Source of the DNA: Cudoniella acicularis
Taxonomy: Eukaryota; Ascomycota; Leotiomycetes; Helotiales; Helotiaceae
DNA length: 37,754 nt
Direction: 5' to 3'
Assembly (NCBI GenBank): GCA_013054445.1
Contig: JAAMPI010000440.1
Span: forward strand, 1 to 37,754
Shown in pieces: positions 1 to 8,990 of this stretch. A model generated the notes under the pieces. That model had not been told where the DNA came from and did not search any database. It was given only the letters and a program-made list of their open reading frames with translations. A program made the position numbers and the translations under genes. Position 1 is the first letter of the stretch; every line of letters begins with the position of its first letter.

Positions 1-68
1 TAAATCCTGTTGGAAATAGCGCTTCAGAGCCCTTGGGACTCAGGTGATGCCGCGCTAGCGTTAGCGAT

Positions 69-1623
69 TCAGGCATAAATAGCTTTTTCCCTACAGTTAG
101 AATCAATCAAGTCGTCAACTCCAACCAAACATTGCAACAAATCCTTCGGGTGACCCCTGAGCACGTGACCTGGAATCGCTTCCTCAACACTTTCGATATT
201 GGGTATATGATCTCTTTCTATTCGTTCCTGCAATATGCGGAAGACGCACGTGCCCAAGGGATGATGGAAGTAAGGGTAGACCTCGCAACTTAGAGGCACC
301 GAGCCTAACTCAAATTCGAAGATTTCTTCTAGTGACATAGACAAAAGATCTGCGATTGTCAAATCACTTCCTCCTGTCCTTTTTGAGGCCAAGTCTGCTG
401 CGACTTCCTGTATATATGGATCCTTTGTCTTTGCCAATCTGGTTGCCAAGGTATTTGCCAAGCTTTTTGCCAACCTACTTCTTGAATCCTTATTAATAGT
501 AGCGGTAACGACGGTTCTGCGTTCCACACCGAAAGGCTTATTCCACCATAACATATACATGATTAAACCACAGGCCACAAAACCCATAGTTGCAGGCTCC
601 AGGAGCGTTATTGGAAGCCCAACAGAAACTCAAGCGATGCACTGAATGATCAATCAGATGGATTGAAGACAAGCAAAGGCTTTAGTAAATGCGTCAGCCT
701 TGCTGCGATCTTGTATGTCTTCTTCCGCTAGAATTTCGCAATCCGGAAGCTCTTTCCGGAATGGGTCTGTATTGAACTATTAGTTTTGGTGGCTGACATG
801 ATTTGATTCATAATTGAAAAGGCATGGAAAGTCGCCTGAATATGACATGGTTGGAAGCCTAGGGACTGACAACCTATGCCATAGCCAACAGATGGAGGTG
901 TCGTACCGACCTAAAGCCATCCAATCTTTCAAGTTAAGGAATATCTCTTGCGCAGACGTTTCCTGATTTCCTTGAAGGGGTCCCGAATTTAGCAAAATCT
1001 CGACTAGGGCGGGCTTGGGCTTTATGTCGGGATCTTCATTAGTCACCTCTTCAATCCCGCCCTTCGCCTCTTCTTTCCTGTCTTGCTCGGAAGAATCGGG
1101 AGATGGTGGGAGCAAGATCCTCACTGTGAATCCCCCCCATGTTCGTAAAGAAGGCATGAGCCATAGTAATCTCACACTGAATCTTCTCATTTTCCACCGC
1201 CTCAATTTCCTTCTCGGATTCTGCCTCAGCCTGCTCACTCTTCTTTGCCTGTGACTCTCTTGCGTATAGATACTGACTCATAGCCATAGCAACACCGACT
1301 TCAGGGCCGATTACAATGATTGCCATCCAGCGCGCCTTCTTAAACCACGTCCACCATAACAGCTTTGAAGGCCAACATGGCACGCCATGCCAAGAAAGCC
1401 ATTTGGCCTTGCTTTCCTTGATACTTGGCACGTTGAAATGAAGGCAGCTCCAGGTACAAACCAAAAATATCGAGAAACAGCTCCATAGGATATCTGAAGT
1501 ACTTCTACCACTGCCTGACGAAACCCAACCAACGCGATCTGCGCTTGAAGTAGTATTCTGGTCCAGGGCACTAGCTGAAAAGCCTGGGACGGATGTCGCC
1601 GTCAGTAGACGTGGCGTGATCAT
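69..1623 (-). pseudogene. Decayed fungal multi-pass membrane protein
   Basis: This resembles a large unnamed family of fungal membrane proteins with an N-terminal WSC/ACTW-like membrane segment and a C-terminal segment of the YMLWWNKPFGVE type; I know no function for it. Reading down from an ATG at 1623, the frame contains DILWSCFSIFLVCTWSCLHF, then KARWMAIIVIGPEVG and AHAFFTNMGG. At a run of seven G (plus-strand C7, about 1131-1137) the family-like sequence jumps frame (MGGI to GGFTVRI), so one extra G breaks the gene. Family-like sequence resumes after a probable intron ending near 774 (DIQDRSKADAFTKAFACLQS), then meets TGA at 654-656 and TGA at 630-632 before the final segment ending at 69. 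Both TGA codons fit C-to-T or G-to-A changes of Arg or Trp codons. The homopolymer could be a sequencing error; the two stops are less easily dismissed. Confidence 0.7.
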
Positions 1624-2388
1624 CAAGTTGAGTGCAAGAAATTGAAGTATGCGTTCGTAGGAGGGTTAGGAGGCAGGCTTGAGAACAGCCTGTGTATATG
1701 GAGAGGGAAAGAATGAAAGGATGCCTGGAAAGAAATCACGCTTTCAATATGGTACATTCAGCTGAGATGCGGGCGCCAGTTAGCAGCAAACGTGCAGGGG
1801 TAAAACCACAAGATCAATATGGCGCATTCAACTGAGATAATTGTGCGGCTTAAACCATCCAGTCTTTGCAATGTCGCTTATATCGCTTTGTGTGTTGATG
1901 TGTCTTGCTTCGTAAAAGGAGTGATGAACCGTGTTTACCAGGTCAAACAGCAGAGGGCTGTCTTGTTGAATGGCCGGATCGCTTGGAAGAACCACTATGA
2001 GCAGAGGGACAGCAAGGACTCGCTGCTGCGCTGATCGGATGTAACGTGGTCTTGTCTATGGAGTCGATTACCTCAGCGAGCTCAGGCTATTTTGGGTCTA
2101 GCCTCATGTCAGATGGTGACTATACCTAATCGGTAAGTCACATGAGGTCTTCGACCAAATGGCTGAGGACTGTGTCAAAGTTTTTGGGCCTGTGCGGAAA
2201 TATTTCTCATAAAATATAAGGACATTTCAAATTCATTTTAATCTACAACCACGCACTATATAGTTTATTAAGTAGACTCATTCGATTCCTCTACTTCTAT
2301 TACACATTTGATTAAATTTTGGATGATAGTGAGCTAGAACCAGCGTTGTTAGAGCGCGCGGTCGAGCCGCCTATCATTTCACCCCTCT

Positions 2389-2520
2389 GCCAGGCCCGCG
2401 TTTCTGTGCTCAAATATACCGCAAAGTTTAAGCGAATCAAAGGTCTTCGGATCCAGAATCTGACAATATAATTTGCTGATCAAGTTCGCTTAGCACCGCA
2501 CGGTCCAACGCGGGCCTGGC
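2389..2520. repeat. 14-bp perfect inverted repeat
   Basis: GCCAGGCCCGCGTT at 2389-2402 is exactly inverted as AACGCGGGCCTGGC at 2507-2520. The GC-rich arms flank about 104 bases of AT-richer sequence, so a stem or element ends are both possible. Confidence 0.6.
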
Positions 2521-2764
2521 CGCAGCGTAACGGATAGTGTCGAATGGGGTCGTCTGGCAGGTACCGGAGCACCACTTATCAGCGTTTTTCTCGCGATACA
2601 TAAGTAGCACATATAAAAAAAAACTAGGTCATTCGATAGAGCATGCTTCGGTGCATAGTTGATTAGATTTTTAGACGAATTTATCTAATATTAATAGAGT
2701 TCACGATAGAATTCAGCTGAGCGAGAAAGTCAACCGTACGCTAGTGCGCGAGCATGACAGAGAT

Positions 2765-2860
2765 CTCAGGCTATTTTTAAGAGATAACATGATCGGATAA
2801 CATGACTCTATTATATAATCAACCTCAAGCGATCCAATCACCTCTTAAAAATAGCCTGAG
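2765..2860. repeat. 19-bp perfect inverted repeat
   Basis: CTCAGGCTATTTTTAAGAG at 2765-2783 is exactly inverted at 2842-2860, with 58 bases between the arms. It lies inside the longer repeat system that spans 2069-2871. Confidence 0.7.
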
Positions 2861-2895
2861 CTTGCTGAGGTAAGGAGCCGATTGATCAGATGGGA

Positions 2896-3383
2896 TTACA
2901 TCACGTGATACCCCAGAATAAAGGGATTTTTTGTTGCACGTCGCAGATGTGATTGACTGTTTGTGTGTATCCTGGATCTCTTCCATGAGTCATTGCTGCG
3001 CCGAGAAATAAGCACCGTATAGGTTAAATCTACCGCATGATAGTGAGCGCTGTGTCGCCTTGGGCGACAAAAGGTAGGCGGCCATTGCGTTCCAAACGTG
3101 CCTAATCGGGGATAACAGATATCAAGGTTACGTTGTGGCCTGAACGCCAACTCCACATGAAGCAATGTAGCCTCACCGTTTCCCACTACAGCGTTCTGCT
3201 TCAAATCATGCCATACGTGCACGCATTTATCTACCAACTCCTGATTATCTCTCATAGTAATCGCACCCTTATCAGTTTCTCTCGGATTTATTAGCAGACC
3301 GAGTCGTGCAGCCGTGACCGGCTGAGGCACTTGAATTGTAGCTGCCGCCGTAGAGTATCTGCTACCTAGATGCAGGTTGTCCG
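2896..3383 (-). other. Unassigned open frame, possibly a gene fragment
   Basis: A frame of about 160 codons is open on the minus strand, with an in-frame ATG that starts MRDNQELVDKCVHVW. The upstream part (LHLGSRYSTAAATIQVPQPV) looks protein-like, while the last third becomes Arg/His-rich and unnatural. Around 3050-3080 a neighbouring frame offers a more natural ending (FVAQGDTALTIMR then stop). This pattern suggests a frameshifted fragment of a real gene, but I do not recognise the family. Confidence 0.25.
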
Positions 3384-3518
3384 ACTTTCACTATTCACAT
3401 ATCTCAATGCTAGCTCAACATAAGTTAATTGCAAAATGGACTGCTTGTCTTTCCCAGCTATCTTTTGTCTCTCTTTAGTACACCTAGCCACAATTTGCTT
3501 TGCAATTTAGGATCTTTA

Positions 3519-4208
3519 ATGCAATTCATAACAATAGCGTTTTGCTTACAAACCACTATCATGTTAATATCTCTGCTCTCAAGTAGTAGCCCTAAATCAA
3601 CCCTTGCACTTCGAGAAAAGGCCTTAGCGTCATATTATTTTATTACGTTTAGTATTACCGAAATATATACCACCTATACAACAATCATCCAGTTAGTAAA
3701 TGGGCAAATGACCCCAGCTGAACAAGCCGTATCGCCTATGCCTCAGTCCACATCTTCTTCCATCGAACCCATTGTCTACAGCAGCAGCAATGGTATCTCT
3801 GGGAGAGACATTGCAGCTATAGTAGGATGTATTCTTGGGGTTCTTTTAGTACTTGTCGTGTTTTGCATTGGTCCGGGGGGGAAGCGGGGACCACGGGGAC
3901 TGCCAGGAGAGCCAGGAGAGCCAGAAGCAGCTGGTCTAGGTGGCCGGGATGGAGTACCTGGCCGGGATGGCCAAGATGGAGCGGCTGACCAAGATGGTCG
4001 AGATGGAGTAGCTGGCCGAGATGGTCGAGATGGGGCACCTGAGGACTTATGCGACGACTGCGGTGAACGATTAAATGAAAGAATAAATGAATTTGATTCG
4101 CTATTTACTCCTCTCTTCAAACATGCTCTTGGTAGTGGCAAGTGTGGCTGCGCATCAGACCACTTTTGTCTCATCGACCCCACTACCTATGTTCCAACGC
4201 AAAGCTAA
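3519..4208 (+). CDS. Collagen-like single-pass membrane protein
   Basis: The 229-residue product from the ATG at 3519 starts with a hydrophobic stretch that could be a signal peptide (MQFITIAFCL onward). A Ser/Thr-rich segment follows, then one strong membrane helix at about residues 97-117 (DIAAIVGCILGVLLVLVVFC). Directly after the helix comes a collagen-type region at about residues 118-174 with 19 Gly-X-Y triplets, two of which lack the Gly (EAA and DQD). The tail holds Cys motifs (CDDCGERL and KCGCASDHFC). The frame is open upstream to 3429 but without an ATG, so an additional 5' exon is possible. By the usual positive-inside logic the collagen part could be cytosolic, but topology is uncertain. 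The stop codon lies inside the adjacent transposase remnant, so the original C-terminus may be lost. Function is unknown; collagen-like adhesins are known in fungi such as Metarhizium. Confidence 0.6.
   Translation: MQFITIAFCLQTTIMLISLLSSSSPKSTLALREKALASYYFITFSITEIYTTYTTIIQLVNGQMTPAEQAVSPMPQSTSSSIEPIVYSSSNGISGRDIAAIVGCILGVLLVLVVFCIGPGGKRGPRGLPGEPGEPEAAGLGGRDGVPGRDGQDGAADQDGRDGVAGRDGRDGAPEDLCDDCGERLNERINEFDSLFTPLFKHALGSGKCGCASDHFCLIDPTTYVPTQS
3960..4040 (+). repeat. Three 27-bp tandem repeats coding Gly-X-Y triplets
   Basis: Units at 3960-3986, 3987-4013 and 4014-4040 encode GRDGQDGAA, DQDGRDGVA and GRDGRDGAP. An 18-bp partial unit (GRDGVP) precedes them at 3942-3959. The GGxxGxGATGG theme shows the collagen region grew by in-frame unit duplication. 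Confidence 0.8.
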
Positions 4209-4640
4209 TCGCTTCTCGGCTTGTTTTCGTGATATATAAGGTTGGGGGCACGCAATACAACGGCGGTAGTCTGCGCGGCGAAGTTCTCGTCGGATAGCCC
4301 TGACAGACGCCTGGATGCTAAGTTAGCTGCGGACCTAGTTAAAGGTAAGGCGCCGCGTCAACCAGTCTCTTGAGATATAGCGGATACAGCAGTGGATCTC
4401 TCTTATATACACCATGTAAAGCTTCGGGTCCTTCCTTCTGTGTACTCGGCGGCTTGATTCCTGTCGTAAAATACGTCTAATTGTGCGTCGTAGAAGGGTA
4501 GCCTCGGAGACGATCTCGCGCTGCGATTTTCCCAAACGCTGGAGGTTGCGGACTGCTATGCGTATAGGGGTAGGCCATTCACCATTCTCTTTCTGAGGGG
4601 GAGAACTAAAGATAATACCATCGTTCATCTTGAATTGCAC
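4203..4640 (-). mobile_element. Truncated Tc1/mariner-type transposase remnant
   Basis: Reading down from 4640, the sequence encodes a helix-turn-helix region (LQRLGKSQREIVSEATLLRR, then HCCIRYISRDWLTRRLTFN). After two stops the same frame continues with ASVRAIRRELRRADYRRCIA and ISRKQAEKRLAL, which is the typical DNA-binding part of fungal Tc1/mariner transposases. The stops are TAG and TAA in FN*VRS*LS, and both fit CAG and CAA mutated by C-to-T, the RIP signature. The catalytic DDE part is missing: homology ends at about 4203, exactly where the collagen-like frame stops. Upstream (4640-4760) is non-coding and may hold the element's end, but I could not define terminal repeats with certainty. 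Confidence 0.7.
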
Positions 4641-4869
4641 AATAAAATAACTGTTGGTTGATTTAATAAGAAGGTGAAAAGATAAGGTGTTAGAAATAGA
4701 CGCGTTTTCGCGTTCTCGCTCACTCGAGTAATGGGCCGCTGGTGGTGGCCCCTACTTTTACCTTAGCAACAGGATATAGTGGGATATGAGCAATGTCATT
4801 CGTATAATAGCTAGTGGCCCTAGAAGTAAAATCTCAAATATTTGTCTTCACAAAACCATCCCACTTTGG

Positions 4870-5742
4870 CTAGTACCCTTCCAATAAGTAGTCTTCCAAA
4901 GTTGGGGTTTTGCCGAAAATAGACGTTTTCACAACCCAGGGCTGGAGCGCGTAGATAATCTCAGTCTCATCTGTGTACCCCTTCGCCATTGATGCTCCGC
5001 GTTCCATGCCAACTGATAGCCCATGTTCAAAGGAAATGAGGAGAATAGGAGCATCGCCAAGTCGATCGAATTTGAGGCAGACTGCTTGCTTTCTAACTCC
5101 TCTTCGTATCCCTTGACAGTCATGACGCGGTTATGAAAAATGCTTCGGACTGGACCTTGCCTACTTTCTTCATCAAACTCATTACCTCGCTTCCATAATT
5201 CTTCCCGAGTGCTTGAAACACGGCTGTGCGGTTAGGCAGCTGATAATTCACTAGTTCCTTAACCTTGGTGAGTTCTTGGCATGCCGATAGTAAGGATGTC
5301 ATGCCAAAGAAGGCCCCTCGCTCTTCCACTCTCTCTGCCATATCACATCTCGTAGGGGGTTCGTTAACGCTGGGCCGATGGCAGCCATCAAATTGCGAAG
5401 ATCATCTCGGCCTGCTGAGACGTACTGATTCGGCGGATCCAGAGCGTCCAGGACTATGGTACCGAGTAGGGTCTACAAGCATGTGATCGGTAGCGGCTAA
5501 GGCAGAATGATCCAGTTTGGCTTCCTCGAGGACTGGGAATCATTTCTTGATGGAGGTTGCCGGGGGAGTGTCGCCGATGACTCCTCTGAAATATTCTTGG
5601 CTTCTTGAAAGGGTTGCTTCTTTAGGGTTGTCTCAGAGCTAAGTTGAGTAATCGGGCCAAGAGGTCCTATTACCTCTGGTAGTACTGGATCTTCAATTCC
5701 CTGGGATGTCTTCGGATTCAACTTCTCCAGAGACGGTGCCAT
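4870..5742 (-). pseudogene. Multiply frameshifted gene of unknown function
   Basis: A protein-like reading runs from ATG at 5742 (MAPSLEKLNPKTSQGIEDPV) to a natural-looking C-terminus ending KTPTLEDYLLEGY at 4870, but only by switching frame at least four times. Successive natural segments are TKLDHSALAATDHMLVDPTR, VLDALDPPNQYVSAGRDDLR, MAERVEERGAFFGMTSLLSA, VMTVKGYEEELESKQSASNS and LISFEHGLSVGMERGASMAK. The breaks are too close together and lack splice signals, so introns do not explain them. I do not recognise the family. Unlike the kinase pseudogene, the damage here is mostly small indels rather than nonsense codons. Confidence 0.5.
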
Positions 5743-5972
5743 CCGAAGCTGGTTTTTTTTTGAATGGCCAGTTTCACTGAGATCTCCCGATGTTCCTTAG
5801 TCACAAGTAGACTACGTGATGGGTAACCCACGGGTACCCGTTTAGCCGTGTTTCTCTTTTGTTTCTAGGCCAAATTTAATACGGATTTTTTGACAGAACT
5901 GGAAATTTCGAGTCTATTACGAAAATACGATATTTATTAAAAAAAAACCTTAGGGCTTTACCCGACGCACGG

Positions 5973-8417
5973 CTAGGCACGGACCAACTGGTCCGTGTAC
6001 GGGTACCCATCACGCAGTCTAATCACAAGAAGGCCGTAGTTGGGAGACAGCAAAATCTGGGCACATTGTTCCTGTCCATGTTCAATTGCAGCTTCTAGGC
6101 TGTCAGTTGGGTTTGCGCCGTAGTCAAGAAGTATCTTGAGTATCTCTTCCATTCCATTCTTGGCTGCAAACACAACCAGTGTGTCTTTGTCGAAGCAAAT
6201 AGCTGAGTCAGCACTAAAGCTGTTTTACCCAATCCCATATCTGAATCTACTTCAGCGCCATTTTCGAGAAAGAAATTGAGAATTCTGACGTTTCTTGTCT
6301 GAACTACAACTTGGATCGCGTTCTCTTTCTGCACATCTGTTTCTAGGGGCGACAAAGGAACGTTGTACGTATAAAGAAGCTGCACCATATCTTTCATACC
6401 TGACTCGATTGCGAGTAGGAGATCACCGTATTCTAAAGGAAAAGAGATAGGCCTCAGAAGATATCGTATAGTCATTAACTGGCGAGCTTTTATAGCCGCC
6501 CGGGTCGCTTTTTGAATTTCCAGTTCGGAAGGACTCGTCTGGTCAACAAGAAACCTCAGCAAATAGTCGACCATATTCTGCAGCAAGCATCAAGGGAGTG
6601 TTTCCATCTTGATCCTCAACTTGGTCTTTGTCTTTATCTTTATTCTCCGAAGTTCTCAAAAGACTTACCACCTCCTCGTAACCACCCTTTGCTGCATAAT
6701 AGAGGGCAGTTCGGCTACACTCGTCCTTATGCGAGACGTCGAAATGGGGGACAAGAAGTTCGACAACTTTGATGTAGCCTTCTTCACTATCGAGCTGCAG
6801 GGGAGTCTTGCGCAGATTGTCAAAGGTGAAGAAGCAGTCATCCTTGAGTTTCTTAACTGAAGGGATTGCAATAGATATTTTAGCTGCAAATTCGCAAGGA
6901 AGAAGCTAATATATGAAACCCATGTAAGCAATGGTTCTAAAGGGCCATGCATTCCGAAGAATCATACATACGAATCATAAGCTTGCCAGGGTATCTTTTT
7001 GCGGATCAAGTTTTCACACTCCACTTTGTCGGAGGCTTTGATGGGGTTCCACGAGGGACTTCTGTTGATAATCGCGGATATATATGTTTCAAACCCGTTT
7101 TCAAGTTGTCCGGAGTTTTCAAGACGGAGTTTAGATATCTCACGCTGTTTCCTGAGCTAGGTGTTAAAGCCCGGGATCGGGCGACTTATCACAAACAGCC
7201 TCGTCCCAGAGTGCGTCAGTATTTATATGAATTTGAATAAATCCCCCTGTTCGGGGGGCATGCACTCATCCAAACCGTCCAGAACAATGAAAGCGCGCCG
7301 CAGTCACCCTGTAATAGCTAGAAGACAGGATGTAGCTTCGAATAGTGTTATAGAACGCTTCGTCCTCGCCTTCAACGCTAAGTCCTGGACTTCGGATGCA
7401 ACTGTGACAGTTTGAGCGTATAATTAATCTAGAAGGGCGATGGAAACGCTTGATAAAGTGACCAGAGTTGCTTGTCGAAAATAAAAGTAGGCAAGTCCTC
7501 CCACTATGGGGTTGGCGATCATCTCCTCCTTTAAATAGTCGATCACCAGCGACCTAAATTAATCAGTTTATGCACGCACATCTGCTAGTCCTTTTAGAAA
7601 ACACACTTACGAAAGCGTTGACTTTCCAGACCCAGGAGGCCCACAACACCAGAGGACATTTTGAGTCTCTCTAATTTTATACCAGCTACTAAATTGTGGA
7701 TGGTCCACGATCCAGGAGCCGATATCCCTTAATATGCACGCACTAATTTCAGAATGAAGAGAGGAGAAGTCAGCACTCAGATCCCAGAGATCGCAATTTA
7801 GAGACAGCAGCTCGGGAGGAACCTTGTAGATTTGCGGCACATCGTCCTTGTCTCCCGGATTGAATTTTGGAGCTCTAAACGCGTCACCTCCAGAGCCGGC
7901 TTGAGGTTTAATAAGATTTGTACTTCAGCAATAGTCAGCGGATAATGATATTTAATATAGCGTTGAGATTGAGACATGTGCGGGGAGGTTGGGCTTCTAC
8001 GAACCATCGCGATAAACGTTCGCTAAGTTACTGAAGCACTGTTATCATTGTTCCAGTCTCCACCGGAGTGAGATGCCATTTTTGAATACCAGGATTATGT
8101 TCAAAGACCTTCAGGTTTAGTGAGGCGAAACTCGACCCCGGGCTATCGTTGTTGGTGAGCACACTTTCGAGATTCTGTAATATCCTCAGGGACCGGCGAT
8201 AAAGATCTGGAAGTAGCGAAAATGGCAGAGGTACATTCAACTGGAGTACTACCAGTTCCATCTGCTGGAGAACAGCACGCAGTGAGGTTACCTCGAGAAC
8301 AAGTCGTGAAATGCCGGGATTTGGTGAATTGACTGACATAGCATACAACTTTCCCGAAAGCCTAAGAGCTAACCCCAGAAGAGTTGCGGTAGATTCAACC
8401 AAAGAGAATGAGTCCAT
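5973..8417 (-). pseudogene. NACHT-ankyrin (NLR-like) receptor pseudogene
   Basis: The product would be a fungal STAND/NLR-type receptor, a family known for non-self recognition and heterokaryon incompatibility. From ATG at 8417 (MDSFSLVESTATLLGLALRL) an N-terminal fungal domain leads to a P-loop (WCCGPPGSGKST near 7615-7650), a Walker B region (FIVLDGLDEC near 7268-7300) and GTRLFVISRP near 7180-7210. Ankyrin repeats follow (ECSRTALYYAAKGGYEEVV; DGNTPLMLAAEYG; FAAKNGMEEILKILLDYGAN). Two intact introns are visible, 7554-7609 and 6906-6967. In-frame stops occur at 8028 (TAA), 7424 (TAA), 7304 (TGA), 7223 (TAA) and 7157 (TAG), all compatible with C-to-T changes of CAA, CAG or CGA. Frameshifts occur near 7840-7990, 6575 and 6200. 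The NACHT-to-ankyrin linker is short, so part of the middle may also be deleted. Confidence 0.75.
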
Positions 8418-8990
8418 TGGGTCAAATTAGTGGAGAGAACTGATGGTGTTGCGTGTTTGCAGGAGAGTCGGGTATCTTGCGGCTGAGGCTTTTACAGTAC
8501 TGAGTAACCGTTACTCCCTATCCTACCAGGAACGCAATTCGCAATTCGCAATTCAAAATTTACGCTAGCCGCTTATCACGTTTGACTAGGGTTATAGAAA
8601 GAGAGGTTTAAAATTCACTTAATAAAATTCTATAGCTGCACGCCCTCTAACGACAGAATATGAAAGAGAGCTCGGAAATAGACAGCGACCACCTAGGTAC
8701 AGCAATACTTTGCTATTTGTCATGCTCATGTTAGGTAAGAATTGATATTCGGCTCAGACAAAACGGTCATCTGCCGTTTGCGCACGAGTTGGGATCCTGT
8801 TCGTTTTCATATGATACAATATTCTACACTATACGCCTGTATCTTATTTCCCCAACGCTGGCTATGCCATGCCATGCCAAGCCATACTCTTAAACACACT
8901 GTTTATACAGCTCCCGAAGCACTTCCGCGGGTGGGGCTGGTACGACATAGGAAAGTCTAATAACACACCAACTAAACCAATAATTATCTT
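8418..8990. other. Intergenic region
   Basis: I see no gene here. A 7-bp unit GCAATTC is repeated three times at 8534-8554. The stretch separates the receptor pseudogene from the 3' end of the mitochondrial EF-G gene. Confidence 0.5.

Larger units (their letters stand above)
2069..2871. repeat. Long-range inverted repeat pair
   Basis: The 25-base sequence at 2069-2093 (beginning TACCTCAGC, ending GGCTATTTT) recurs in inverted orientation at 2847-2871 with one mismatch. The arms are about 750 bases apart. A third copy of the core CTCAGGCTATTTT lies at 2765-2777. This layout could be the terminal or subterminal repeats of a small decayed element. Confidence 0.6.
1640..2895. other. AT-rich non-coding stretch with inverted repeats
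   Basis: I see no supportable gene here. The only notable open frame (1819-2034, plus) lacks recognisable features. The stretch is AT-rich in its second half and carries several perfect or near-perfect inverted repeats, listed separately, which suggests degraded transposon sequence. Confidence 0.4.

Noticed and set aside
3776..4183. Pro/Ser/Arg-rich minus-strand frame
   Set aside because: It is the complement of the Gly-X-Y repeats; the low-complexity pattern follows from the plus-strand collagen code.
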